From Saitoella complicata NRRL Y-17804 (lineage: Eukaryota; Ascomycota; Saitoellomycetes; Saitoellales; Saitoellaceae), in contig NW_017567009.1 of NCBI RefSeq assembly GCF_001661265.1, positions 1 to 64,000 on the forward strand: a stretch of 64,000 bases of DNA. Direction: 5' to 3'. A model generated the notes under the pieces. It made no database searches. It saw only the letters and a list, made by a program, of their open reading frames with translations, and was not told the origin of the DNA. Position 1 is the stretch's first letter. Every line of letters starts with the position of its first letter. A program made the position numbers and the translations under genes. Of the stretch, positions 1 to 9,773 are shown piece after piece.

Positions 1-133
1 ACCCTAACCCTAACCCTAACCCTAACCCTAACCCTAACCCTAACCCTAACCCTAACCCTAACCCTAACCCTAACCCTAACCCTAACCCTAACCCTAACCC
101 TAACCCTAACCCTAACCCTAACCCTAACCCTAA
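1..133. repeat. Telomere, (CCCTAA)n
   Basis: About 22 uninterrupted copies of the hexamer CCCTAA (TTAGGG on the other strand) run from the first base to position 133. This is the canonical vertebrate/filamentous-fungus telomere repeat, so the window starts at a true chromosome end. The repeat passes without any subtelomeric spacer straight into protein-coding sequence at 134. Confidence 0.98.
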
Positions 134-616
134 GACTCCGCCGAAGACGCAAAGCCGTGGGCCAATGATGCCGTCGCATCGTTCCGCCTCTCTCCACAGG
201 ATTATCATCGCTATCATTCGCCCGTCTCTGGCACCATTAGGTGGTGGAAGGAGCTTGACGGGGAATACTACGGGGTTGATCCAATCTGCCTCCAGAGCGA
301 CATTGACATCCTCACCGCAAATGCTCGTAGTGCGTTCTGCGTCAACTCCCCAGCATTCGGAGAGGTACTCTTCGTCGCCATCGGTGCGGAGGACGTCGGT
401 ACAGTGAAACTCAATGATTCCTGTAAGACCGAGGGAGCGGAGATCAAGAAAGGAGAAGAAGTGGGCATCTTCGAATTCGGCGGTAGTTCGATTATCGTTG
501 CGTTCGAGAAGGGCAGGATTGAGTTCGATGAGGATTTGAGGGAGGTATCGAATCAGTCGATCATGATGGATATCGACGTCGGAATGAGCTTGGGAAGGGC
601 CACGACGCCGCAGTGA
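134..616 (+). pseudogene. Phosphatidylserine decarboxylase, C-terminal fragment capped by the telomere
   Basis: One open frame runs from the first non-telomeric codon (134) to a TGA at 614-616, 160 codons with no start codon of its own. It reads as the catalytic C-terminal third of phosphatidylserine decarboxylase, which makes phosphatidylethanolamine. Visible landmarks are QDYHRYHSPVSGTI near 197-238, a DGEYYGVDPI segment, FGGSSIIVAFEKGRI with the GSS self-cleavage/pyruvoyl site near 478-520, and the family ending IDVGMSLGRA. The frame is intact, so the loss is purely of the 5' two thirds, replaced by telomere. Without promoter and N-terminus it should be non-functional unless transcribed from the telomere. 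Identification is by family motifs; truncation by chromosome breakage is inference. Confidence 0.85.
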
Positions 617-1202
617 AATGCCTGTGCCGTCGATCTTTGTGTTTACTTTGTCGTCCCAATGTACCCATCCATTGTATGAGTTTGCCTCTAATGTTCGAAC
701 CCGCATGTGCCCTAAAATCTGCTTTGCACCTTAAATCAGCCACATGAAGGCAAATAGTTTATGCAAAGTCACTTGCGTTGGTCGCGGGGGCAAAGACGAT
801 TAGGAATGGGCATACCTCTAGGAAATCACCTCCAAGCCGGCAACATTCTTGCTCCACCACTGGTTCAACAGACGACTGACGCCACCGACCTCGGTCGAGA
901 CAGGCATACAAAAGCAAAGCAGTTACGAGGGGCTTATGGGGTCTTTTCCAAAGAAAAAATATGTTCCTATTACCCTCCTATGGCCTCGTCGTCAGATCTT
1001 GAAGTCTGCTCGTTCACGGATTCCCACGGTCACATTACATTAGCGGAGCCATAAAATGCACGGGAACCTCGACCTAGCTATACGTGATTCGCAACTGGAG
1101 TGAAGCCATATTAAATGTTCATTTTATTTTTTGTGCAACAGCCCACAACATCCTCGTTCAAGATGTTTCGCACGCGTGCTGCATGTACACACATATTCAC
1201 AG
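617..1202. other. Subtelomeric intergenic region, no gene seen
   Basis: No recognisable gene. Short open frames (for example 761-1054 on +) have no family resemblance and no splice partners. The last part is the presumed promoter and 5' leader of the deaminase-like gene. Confidence 0.5.
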
Positions 1203-2330
1203 ATGGAAGTTGAACCATCGAATACTGCGGCCGCGGACGTGGTGCTGTTGGAGACTCATGTGCAATATTCTGTCGGATCACCACTCTACACCGAGGCACA
1301 ACTTGCCTTTTGCCGCTTGGTTCCCAAGATTGAACTCCACGCACACCTAAACGGCTCCGTACGGTTATCCACATTGCGTGAGCTGGCGGCGATGCACAAC
1401 ATCGATCCATCGTCTGCGATGTTCCTCAACCATATGGATGATCGAACATTGACTGAGTGCTTCGGTGTTTTCGAGGTCGTACACAAGATCACGACCAGTC
1501 ATCAGGTTCTGCGGCGTATTACGAGGGAGATGTGTGAGGATGCGGAAGAGGATGGGGTGGTGTATATGGAAATCAGGACAACTCCAAAAGACAGACCAGA
1601 GGTGAATATGACCAAGAGATCTTATGTGGAGGCGGTACTCGAGGGCATTGATGAGTATCGGACGGCGGGAGGTGCCCATTCCTGCATCACCAAGCTTTTG
1701 CTCAGCATCGATCGACGAGAGAATGGAACGAGTGCGATGGAAACCGTGCACCTAGCAGCATCCTTCAGTGGCAACTGTATCATCGGCATTGACCTATCGG
1801 GCAATCCCTCGCTTGGAAACTTCTCCATATGGCTTTCGGCACTCCGGCTCGCTGGCGATTGCGGCTTGAAAGTCACCCTTCACGCAGCCGAAGTCCCCAA
1901 TGCAGAAGAGATGCACGCAATGCTCAATTTTGCCCCGGATCGCTTTGGTCACGTCTGCTTCCTTGATGACGCATGTGCATCTCGACTCGTTGAATCCCGC
2001 ATTCCACTCGAGCTCTGTTTGACGAGCAATTTGATTACGAAGTTGGTGGCATCCTACGCTCAACACCACTTCATCGATCACTACCGTGCCGGTCGAAACC
2101 CGATTGTGCTATGCACGGACGATAGCGGTGTTTTTGGCACGTGTCTAAGTAGAGAGTATGCAATCGCTATGGGTACTTTTGGCCTAAGTGAATGTGACGT
2201 CTTAGAAATGGCGAAGGGAAGTTTAGAGGCAGCCTTCCTGAGTGAGCAGGAGAAGGAAGCGTTGAAGACAAGGGTAAACGACGCAACGGTCGCGTTGCAG
2301 CGAAGGTGCAAATCGGGCTCTTTACCGTGA
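1203..2330 (+). CDS. Adenosine deaminase-like protein (N6-methyl-AMP deaminase type)
   Basis: Single-exon gene, 375 aa, from the first in-frame ATG at 1203; the open frame extends upstream but without an ATG. It belongs to the metal-dependent adenosine/AMP deaminase TIM-barrel family. Near residue 46 it has IELHAHLNGS, where the HLNGS form marks the ADAL/MAPDA branch rather than classical adenosine deaminase (HLDG/HLEG). Further on are HAAE near base 1880 (catalytic His/Glu), CLTSN near 2020 and LCTDDSGVFGT near 2110 (the Asp-Asp pair that binds zinc and water). Known members hydrolyse N6-methyl-AMP to IMP, clearing modified nucleotides from RNA turnover in the cytosol. It converges on the minus-strand thioesterase, with 192 bp between stops. 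It is the first intact gene from the telomere. Confidence 0.9.
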   Translation: MEVEPSNTAAADVVLLETHVQYSVGSPLYTEAQLAFCRLVPKIELHAHLNGSVRLSTLRELAAMHNIDPSSAMFLNHMDDRTLTECFGVFEVVHKITTSHQVLRRITREMCEDAEEDGVVYMEIRTTPKDRPEVNMTKRSYVEAVLEGIDEYRTAGGAHSCITKLLLSIDRRENGTSAMETVHLAASFSGNCIIGIDLSGNPSLGNFSIWLSALRLAGDCGLKVTLHAAEVPNAEEMHAMLNFAPDRFGHVCFLDDACASRLVESRIPLELCLTSNLITKLVASYAQHHFIDHYRAGRNPIVLCTDDSGVFGTCLSREYAIAMGTFGLSECDVLEMAKGSLEAAFLSEQEKEALKTRVNDATVALQRRCKSGSLP

Positions 2331-2522
2331 AAGCTGTGACCGTTAATAATCGAGAGAGCACTGGTCGCATTATAAATCTGTAGGCAACGCGATCGACTTC
2401 GCCCTCCAGATGCTTTGCCGGAGATCAGGCTAACGGCGTGCATCAGATATTCCGTATGCAACCAAGCCGCTGCCGCTCCCTTCTCCCCCCTCCTCCTTCA
2501 CGCATTCTACCCGTAGACCTCT

Positions 2523-3580
2523 TTAAATCTTCGCCGTCACTTTCCCCTCCGCATGCCCAACCTTCCCCGCATCAACAATGGTGCACAAATGTCTGCTCAA
2601 CGCCAATACCTCCCCCTTCTCGTCTCTCACCTCGACATCGATATCGAACCGCCTATACGATCTGTCAGCGTGCCTGAACCATACATTTCATTCTCCACAG
2701 CACCACCGACCCATTCTTCACCATCTTCGCGATGTAGTGTATGTGTATCCACTGCGGATCAAGCGATGTCGGCGCCCGAAATTGTATCTCGAGCGTGAGC
2801 GTTGGAAACCAGGCCACCTTTCCTTCGCCGAGTTGTCCGTGCAGGTATGGCGGGGGTACGCTCCTAATCCAAAGTGTGAGTCACCAAAACCTTACGGGAA
2901 GAGTTCTTTGATGAGCTCACAAGCAATCGGCGAACATTGCGACGACGGGTTCATCGATAGGCCGAGACGGTTCGTTAACCAGGCGAATCCATTGTAGACG
3001 CTCGGTGCGCTTGAGTTCTTCGATAGCGGGATCGACGCAGATCTCTATGTTGTCAATTGCCGGCCTTTTAACGGGGCCCAATGTAGTTGTGATGGGGTGA
3101 CAATCCTTAAATAGTGTGAATGGCGCGAGAGAATGTTGAGGGTACGTTGGGCCTTTTTCGGCGGAAAAGGACGAGTGCGTCGAGAGAGTCGTAAGAATAT
3201 GTCGCTTCTGTGCCATCTCCGTGTTAGCATCCGCAGCAACAGGAAAGGATTACTGAGCCTTTAAACACCTCCTGCCACATCTCCACAGAACATACGGCGT
3301 AAGTCCGGCCCCTCTTCACGTCTTTCACTGTGATCTCCACGTCCCTCCCCGCATCGGGCTTGTTCAAGAAGGTGACATTGATATGAAAACAATCTTTGTG
3401 CTTGTCACCCGTGACAGAGACGTTATGCGTTTTCAGGGCATTGAGAACGATGGCGACGAGGTAGCCGCCGAGAGGGGCATTGCCAATTGTCCAGTTGGTG
3501 GAGAGATGGGCGGAGAATGTGGTTAATCCGGACGATGAGGAGATGGGATGAACGGCGATGACTTCGTCGAATGATGGCAT
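2523..3580 (-). CDS. Acyl-CoA thioesterase-like protein (TesB/4HBT_3 type), possible peroxisomal form
   Basis: Four exons fit: 3580-3254, 3216-2921, 2863-2699 and 2661-2523, with introns of 37, 57 and 37 nt, giving 308 aa. The first intron carries TGCTAAC; the third donor (GTGGAG) is the least certain. The start is the ATG at 3580 (MPSFDEVIAVHP); the frame runs further upstream only from a GTG. The protein matches the thioesterase-like superfamily (double hotdog): NWTIGNAPLGGYLVAI near residue 30, RTYAVCSVEMWQ near 95, then WFPTLTLEIQFRAP, and RRFDIDVEVRDEKGEVLALS near the end. Such enzymes release free fatty acids from acyl-CoA. The C-terminus is AKI, a tripeptide known to act as a PTS1 signal in Candida tropicalis trifunctional enzyme. 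The next gene, on the same strand, also ends in a PTS1-like tripeptide. Confidence 0.8.
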
Positions 3581-3875
3581 TTCTCTTGGTTGAAGCTGTC
3601 GAGGTGTTTGGAGTGAGTTCACGTTCCATTTGAAGAGACCTAGTCGCTCACCGTCTGTTGCTTGCTATTGCGGAGGTCGGCGTCGGCGCCGACGGAGCCG
3701 CGGATGCGGGGTGCACGGATTCCGAAAAGCTCGAAGAAGTCCGTGGACTCCGAATTCACTTACTCATGACAGGTTGGTAGTGTAGTGTGATGTCAAATTT
3801 ACGATATACCATCTATCGTACAGAAACACAACTTCGTTCCTTCACGCCCGGTCTGTTGTACCACCTCGGAACTCC

Positions 3876-4767
3876 TCACATCTTGCTCGGCATCCTCGTC
3901 GCTCCATCCAACCGAATCACAGCTCCATTCAACATAGGGTTCTCCACAATGGCTTTCACAACCAAGGCAAACTCCTCCGCTTTTCCCGGTCTCTGCGGCC
4001 ACTCTAGCACCTTCAGTAGACTCTTCCGTGCCTTCTCTCCGAGTTTACTCGTCATGGCTGTCTCAAACATACCCGGTGCGATACTCACAGCTCTAATGCC
4101 GTAACGGGCGAGATCTCGTGCGAGGGGAAGGGTGAGCGAGCGAATTGCGCCTTTGGAGGCAGAGTAAGCGAGTTGACCGGGTTGTCCGTCGAAGGCCGCG
4201 GCGGACGATACGGTGATGATCACACCCCGTTCGCCGTCAGGATCCGAACCTTGGTTCGTAGTCATGTGTGGGAGGAAGAGACGGATGAGATCGATTGTAC
4301 CTGTGACGTTTATTTGAAGGACGCGATTGAACGCGGTGATATCGAGAGGCTTGTTATCTTTGTCGATGATCTGACATACTGTTACTTCCCTTCATTCGCA
4401 TAAGACAGCATGGTACGACTTACCTTTGCCGCCGACGCAACTCCAGCACAGCACACGATTCCTCCCAACTCGGCCTCCGTTTCTTTCGCCCACTCCATCA
4501 CACCCGCGACGGCTTTCTCGATGTCGGAAGTCTTGGTAACATCAACTTTCCAGAACTTTGCTTTCCCACTTGAAGCCTCAATAAGACCTTCGCCAGGGTT
4601 CAGGTCCAGGACTGCTACGTAAGCACCGTGTGCGAGGAGGATCTCGACGGATGCGCGGCCGAGGCCGGAGGAGCTATTTTTGTGTCAGTCCTTTGCAGTT
4701 TTTCGACAAGGGGAAAGGTGCACGCATACCCGCCGGAGATAACGAAGGTCTTGTTAGATGTCTTCAT
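3876..4767 (-). CDS. Short-chain dehydrogenase, 3-hydroxyacyl-CoA dehydrogenase type-2 (HSD17B10) like
   Basis: Three exons, 4767-4730, 4673-4424 and 4370-3876, give 260 aa. Both donors are canonical (GTATGC, GTAAGT). The first junction rebuilds the cofactor loop ISGGSSGLGRA at about residues 10-20. Downstream are VLDLNPGEG, NVTGTIDLIRLFLPHM, VSSAAAFDGQPGQ, the catalytic YSASKG and RYGIRAVSIAPGMF. The ending LNGAVIRLDGATRM is diagnostic for the HSD10 branch, which oxidises 3-hydroxyacyl-CoA in fatty-acid and branched-chain breakdown. The last three residues, SKM, fit the PTS1 consensus (S/A/C-K/R/H-L/M), suggesting a peroxisomal rather than mitochondrial enzyme. It lies 296 bp upstream of the thioesterase in the same direction, consistent with shared lipid work. 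Confidence 0.88.
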
Positions 4768-5107
4768 CGCTTTTGCTATCCTTCTATGTGTGTGGTGGTT
4801 CAAGTCGGTGCGGTGGTGTACGTTGACGTTTGTGTGGGGTGCGGAGTGCGGGGCCAAACTGGGGTGCAGAACAAGCACCCTGAGGACCCACCCTCGACAA
4901 CCTTACCATGCCTAGTCATGTATTACTTTTGCAATCGTATTGTAGATGAATCTCATCCTACGCGGAATAAATGGTCATATCGCTTTGCGAGACGAGCATT
5001 CCAACTCACTTCAGCCATTGAATTTGATGTTCTCTGCACGGAGCAGTTGTGCGCGGAGCGTTCGGGTCCTGAAAGCCATTCGCGATGAGTTACTTGAAGA
5101 CAATTTG

Positions 5108-6735
5108 TCAGGCAAGGCAAGCTCGACGAAGACGCACCGCGCATAAGAACTCGAAACTGGTCGCTGGACGGCTACCCATTGTGTGACATTCTGGATAGCA
5201 ATACCACTGTTTGTTCAATTCATGTTTGGCGGGAAAGCCTGCTCCAGTACAGATACTGATTGCGGTACTCTTGTAATCCAGACCATTTAGCCCACCGTAC
5301 TGGATAAAGAACCTGTAAACAAACTCTGCCAGGGATAGCTCGGCGGAGTCTTAGCATGCTAGCGCAGCCCTTCTGCTGTGCGATCCGACTTCCATGTCCA
5401 GATACCGCGTGGATCGCACAAATCTACCGATGTCCATCTGTTCCCAGCCGACAAGTACTTCGGTGCGCTCGCCAATCCCTTTTTTGTGCAAGTTTGGAAG
5501 GACGCCGAGATCCCTTAAGAGGGCGATAGTCATCAACGAGATGGTGAAGCTGTTCACCATCATGTCTACAACAATGTGAAGTTAGTTGACTTTTCGTTTG
5601 GACCACTTACTCGATAAAGATACCGTCCTGCGAGTTTGTCCATCCTCTTGTTTTCGAAGGACACCCTGATCGCGAGGATCAGGGTCTGCAGGTATGAAAA
5701 GATTACGATATATTGATTGATAAAATTGGCACTGAAAAGGAAACTTCAGTCCATACTCAATACAATGAGAGCGAATGAAAGGGGTGCTTACTCCTCGACG
5801 GCACCACCATTCCAAACTGTAATATTGTACTTCACGCCATCTCTCACGAAGGAAACTGAAGCGGGCGACACACCAACGGGGTCTCTCCTGGATATATCGG
5901 ACATATAGAGCCGCCCTAGACAACGCTCGATATCATCCAAAGCCATTTTGGGGGAGATCCACTCATGATCACTGTCGAAGAAAGCCGAGATGTGAATGGC
6001 AGATGAGCCGAGGCTCAGATCAGTGATGGCAGAACCGTAACCCTCGAGATAAACATATCTGAGTTTGGCTGTGCTCTTAATGTGCCTCAACTCCGTCTGA
6101 AGTTTCGATATCCGTTTCTCGACCTCCGCGAGAGGAAGCGAGCCCCTTCTCGCTTGGAGGATACTCTGTGAAATGATGTCGCTCAGAGTCGCAAACTCCT
6201 CACGCGTTAAGGGTGTTGGGAACGGTGGGCAGTCTCTAAACTCCTGCAGATTCTTTATAAAGTCATTGCCCAGGACGCCCAGGGTAAGACATTTCTTGCC
6301 GGTCAACTTCTTTACAGTATGCCGAACCACCCCGAATTCACCATAAAGGTTCCGATGGCCTCAGGGATAGGATCCGTGGCAAAATCAATAACCCGGCGAA
6401 GCATAGGTAAATTCACACTTCGTTCGGGTACGTGGTCGATGATGAGGAATTTGTGCGGTGCATAGTACGTCAGCATAGTGAAATGTTGTAAAAAGCCTAG
6501 AGAACCCGATGTCAGCACTGGACTGCACGAATAGAGGTAAGACGCATGGATACCGTTCACTTCGGCTTGAGTCACACCATGAGCTTGGGACACAGGCGCT
6601 GGGGCATCACGAGTGGCACAATCCGGTACCACGGAGTCACCGGCCAGGTCATTCTGGGATTCTAAGATCACCTCGCTCCTCATACGTTGGCTGAGCGAGG
6701 ATATCGGCAATGGGAATCGATGTGCGGTTGCTCAT
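5108..6735 (-). CDS. Terminal-uridylyltransferase / non-canonical poly(A) polymerase-like protein, catalytic aspartates missing
   Basis: Multi-exon gene with provisional boundaries. Well-supported blocks are about 6362-5792, 5731-5611, 5565-5428 and 5349-5108. An ATG at 6735 (MSNRTSIPIADILAQ) followed by GTATGA may be exon 1. The nucleotidyltransferase fold shows as YVYLEGYGSAITDLSLGSSA near 6055-5995, then a helix (YLQTLILAIRVSFENK), then NSFTISLMTIALLRDLGVLPNL (5550-5487). The PAP-associated block DSAELSLAEFVYRFFIQYGG comes only after splicing 5428 to 5349. The family motif GS..(S)DxD reads SSAIHIS here, and the third Asp position reads NITVW, so all three metal-binding Asp appear absent. 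Joining 5611 to 5565 with the strong GTAAGT donor breaks frame; a weaker GTCCAA donor 6 nt on restores it. It is either a pseudoenzyme or a decaying gene. Confidence 0.6.
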
Positions 6736-8077
6736 GGTGGCAGTTGATGGTAGTAGCTGTTACTGTGGTTTTCAGAGCGCTTCAAGGCGGATGGTCGTTA
6801 CGTTTTTCTGATTATGGAGGGAAATTGGCCGTGTGCCGCGAGGGTGCGTGACCTGTTCCCCAGTTTACAGCTTCATACCAGGTATTTTCCGCCGACCGGG
6901 GTGTGGTGTGGAAATGAAACCTTATCTCCATCGCGACATAGCAGCCGATGAGTATAAACCTTGCTCCATCGACACCGCAGACCACTCGATAATACTGTTT
7001 GTATGGTTTGCACCACGAGCATCCGCTTTTTTCGCCGGGCGCGTTCGCGAGTGTTAATACGGAAGTTGCTCCAGTCCAACATGTACCACGCGCAAGCCGT
7101 TATGACATGCTGAGCCTTCGCTCCCGTCAACATCGACTGCGTACAAGCTGGCTTGCCTTACCTACGTGTTTACGTCCTTGCTGAAGGTTGCGTTAGAGTA
7201 CAGCACAAACCTGCGCCGTCCGTGAACCTGATTCAGACCACGAACACGCCAACAATGCCGCTTCCAAGCCCTCTGTGCAAAATCGGAGCATGAGCTTCTG
7301 TATAGGGTATTGCTGTCCGTCAGCGAAGGTCGAGGTATCTATATCCGTCTTTGATGTTTGGAGTGCCGGCTGACGGCTGACGGCTGACGGTATAGACGAG
7401 GATCTTGAGGCGACTGCGCTCTCCGCATGGTTTCTTCGTCGAAGACAGGGAAAAGGTGAGGATATACGCCTTTTGGTTGCGGTCATCGATAGGGATATAT
7501 ACATCCGCCGCTTTCGTTATGTGCTGCGAGGAGAGGAGAGGAGAGGAGAAAAGAGGGGATGGGAGGATCGGCAAGTGCAAACGAGCGCGCGAAGCGACTG
7601 GGAGAACGTATGTGAGGTGAGGCACTTATGAGCGCCGTCATAGTATTTGTCTGTCAATTTCTTTACATTGTCTGTCATGGCCTCTGCCGCTATTGCCAGT
7701 TCACTTAAGGTGTCGTAACAGCCACAGTCGTATTGGTACGATACCAACATCTCAGTGTTGTAGAGGAATTGCCCTGAGACGCGAACCGAGAAGACGGAGA
7801 GCACCATTATCGAATATATTTCATCAATGAACGACTATGCAACACGATAACCCATGCGTTTTCCTTATGACATACATCGACGTACGTATCGCACCGATAA
7901 CGAGCTCCCCAATCTTCTTCTTCTTCCGCTGGACAATCTTCTTACGGGCTGCAGTAACATCGCGTGCGCCCTCACTATCGCTGCTGCTGCTAACGATGAC
8001 GAGGGATTCGTTGAGTGACTGGACCGTGGGAACTGGAGTTGCACCTCACTAAAAACTTGAGGTCCAAGTATAAACAA
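6736..8077. other. Intergenic region with low-complexity tracts and one possible unplaced exon
   Basis: No confident gene. On the minus strand an ATG frame at 7807-7626 reads MVLSVFSVRVSGQFLYNTEM and ends near a GTGCCT donor. A second minus-strand frame at about 7512-7320 (ADVYIPIDDRNQKAYILTFS) looks exon-like, but the obvious splice sites do not join the two in frame, so I do not call a gene. A 7-bp tandem repeat (CTGACGG x3) lies at 7370-7390 and a purine tract of GAGGA units at 7528-7558. Confidence 0.35.
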
Positions 8078-8149
8078 TCCGTTATGGTCTAGGGGCTAGG
8101 ATACTTCGCTCTCACCGAAGAGGCCGGGGTTCGATTCCCCGTAACGGAA
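8078..8149 (+). tRNA. tRNA-Glu (anticodon CUC)
   Basis: A 72-nt cloverleaf without intron. The 7-bp acceptor stem pairs TCCGTTA with TAACGGA, followed by discriminator A. The anticodon arm is CTTCG-CTCTCAC-CGAAG, giving anticodon CTC. The T arm holds GGTTCGATTCC, the B box. A short T run (CTTTTG) a few bases downstream fits a pol III terminator. It is identical over the mature region to three further copies at 24.8, 25.4 and 26.8 kb. Confidence 0.95.
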
Positions 8150-8281
8150 CGTCTCTTTTGCTTTCGCCGTTGTTCCCACGGGTGACGTCACTGCTGATCA
8201 GCTCCGCGGTAACGTAGACATGGATTAAACCTCCTCGACGGACCTCCCAACCTCCCAACAAAATTCCGAAGAACATTTACA

Positions 8282-9428
8282 ATGGCGATCTCACCAATTC
8301 CCTCGTCCTCCCTCTCCGGCGTCAAACTCGCCTATGCCACTCCCTCCCTCGGCATGCACGAGAATCACACTCTTCCTCTCAAGCTCAAGGCTGTCTCTAA
8401 ACACGGCTATGCCGGTGTCGAGATGGGATTTGACGATCTGTGCTCCTACGCAGAGCAAACATTCGGTGACGAATTCAAGGGCGAGGATGACATTCCCACC
8501 TTGGTGAAGACCGCGGAGAAGGTCTATGAATTGTGTCAGGAACTCAAGTTGGAAGTCATCTGCCTCCAGCCATTCTCCGATTTCGAAGGTATGTGTTCCC
8601 TCCTCTACCTTCCTCAATGAATTCCTAACCGATCGTACAGGCATCACCGACCCCACCGAACGCTCCGCCAGGTTCGAGACAGCCAAGAACTGGATGGCAA
8701 TCATGCGCGCCCTCCACACCCCCATGCTCCAAATCGGCTCCACCGACAACCCTTCCCGTTCCTCCTCCTACACCACCATCGCCTGCGACCTCCGTGAACT
8801 CGCCGACCTCATCGCAGCCAAAGTCCCCAACGGCAGAATCGCCTACGAACCCTGGTGTTGGGGAGCCTGGATCGACACTTGGCGTGGGTGTTGGGAAATC
8901 TGCAAACTCGTCGATCGCCCCAACTTCGGTTTGTGTTTGGATACATTCCAGAGTGTCGGACGGGAATGGGCGGATCCCACGAGTGAGAGTGGGAGGATTG
9001 AGGAGGGTGGGATTACGGAGGAGAAGTTGACGGCGAGGTTGCAGTACAGTATGGAGGAACTCGCGAAGACTGTGGATCCGGAGAAGATCTTTTATTTCCA
9101 GATCTCGGATGCGTATCATATGCAACCACCCTTGACGCCGGATCATGAGGAGATGAAGGCGAATGAGGGCACGCCCGCTCGTGGAGTGTGGTCCCATGCG
9201 TTCCGTCCTCTCCCCTTTGACGATGAACTCAAGGGGAGCAAGAAGGGATATTTACCTATCAAGGAGTGTTTGAAGGCTGTGTTTGCTACGGGATGGAGAG
9301 GATGGGTGTCTATGGAGGTGTTTGAGGGCGAGGAGATGGGGAAGGAGAATGAGAGCGTGCCCGATGAGTGGGCGAGAAGGGGAAAGAAGAGCTGGGAGGG
9401 ATGCGTTGCCGCGATGGCTGAGGAGTAG
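8282..9428 (+). CDS. Xylose isomerase-like TIM-barrel protein (sugar isomerase/epimerase or 3-dehydroshikimate dehydratase-like)
   Basis: Two exons, 8282-8588 and 8641-9428, with a 52-nt intron (GTATGT...GTACAG), give 364 aa. The protein opens with VKLAYATPSLGMHENHTLPL, followed by KHGYAGVEMGFDDL and KLEVICLQPFSDFEGITD. Later come GRIAYEPWCWGAWIDTWRG, RPNFGLCLDTFQS, IFYFQISDAYH and WRGWVSMEVFEG. These are the metal-binding E, D, H and E positions of the AP-endonuclease-2/xylose-isomerase-like barrel. In fungi this fold covers the QutC/QA-4 3-dehydroshikimate dehydratases of quinate use as well as uncharacterised sugar epimerases. I cannot choose between them from sequence alone. No quinate-pathway neighbours are present. 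The start is the first ATG, shortly after the tRNA. Confidence 0.82.
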
Positions 9429-9603
9429 ATGTATCGAAGATTGATCCATTAGTATACCTGTAATTACCATGCACCACCATATAATTTTACTCTGTATGGT
9501 TAGCTAGCGTGTACGGACAGACCCTCGAATCGACCAAGGTTGCAACTTCTCATTCGCGCTGTCTGGTCATTCTCCCCCTCTTCAGCGATGTGGAGTTATC
9601 CTT

Positions 9604-9663
9604 GCACAATTGATTTTACATCTGTTCATACGAGCACAATTGATTTTACATCTGTTCATACGA
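9604..9663. repeat. 30-bp perfect tandem duplication
   Basis: Two perfect adjacent copies of a 30-base sequence beginning GCACAATTGATTTTACATCT occupy 9604-9633 and 9634-9663, in the 345-bp spacer between the TIM-barrel gene and PUP3. No other structure was seen in this spacer. Confidence 0.95.
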
Positions 9664-9773
9664 AGCGGTCAAACGTGAAACACCACCTCAACCTTGAGAA
9701 CGCATTCGAGACGGCATACTGATGTGATGAAATGCACGGGTATATTGTATCCTCGCCCCTTCCCTTTCTCAAT

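Noticed and set aside
7320-7807. Two-exon minus-strand gene (MVLSVFSVRVSGQ... plus ADVYIPIDDRNQ...)
   Set aside because: The available GTGCCT donor and the GCAG or AAAG acceptors do not join the two frames without a stop, and neither half matches a family.
9604-9663. CRISPR-like repeat
   Set aside because: Two adjacent copies without spacers in a eukaryotic chromosome; a simple tandem duplication.
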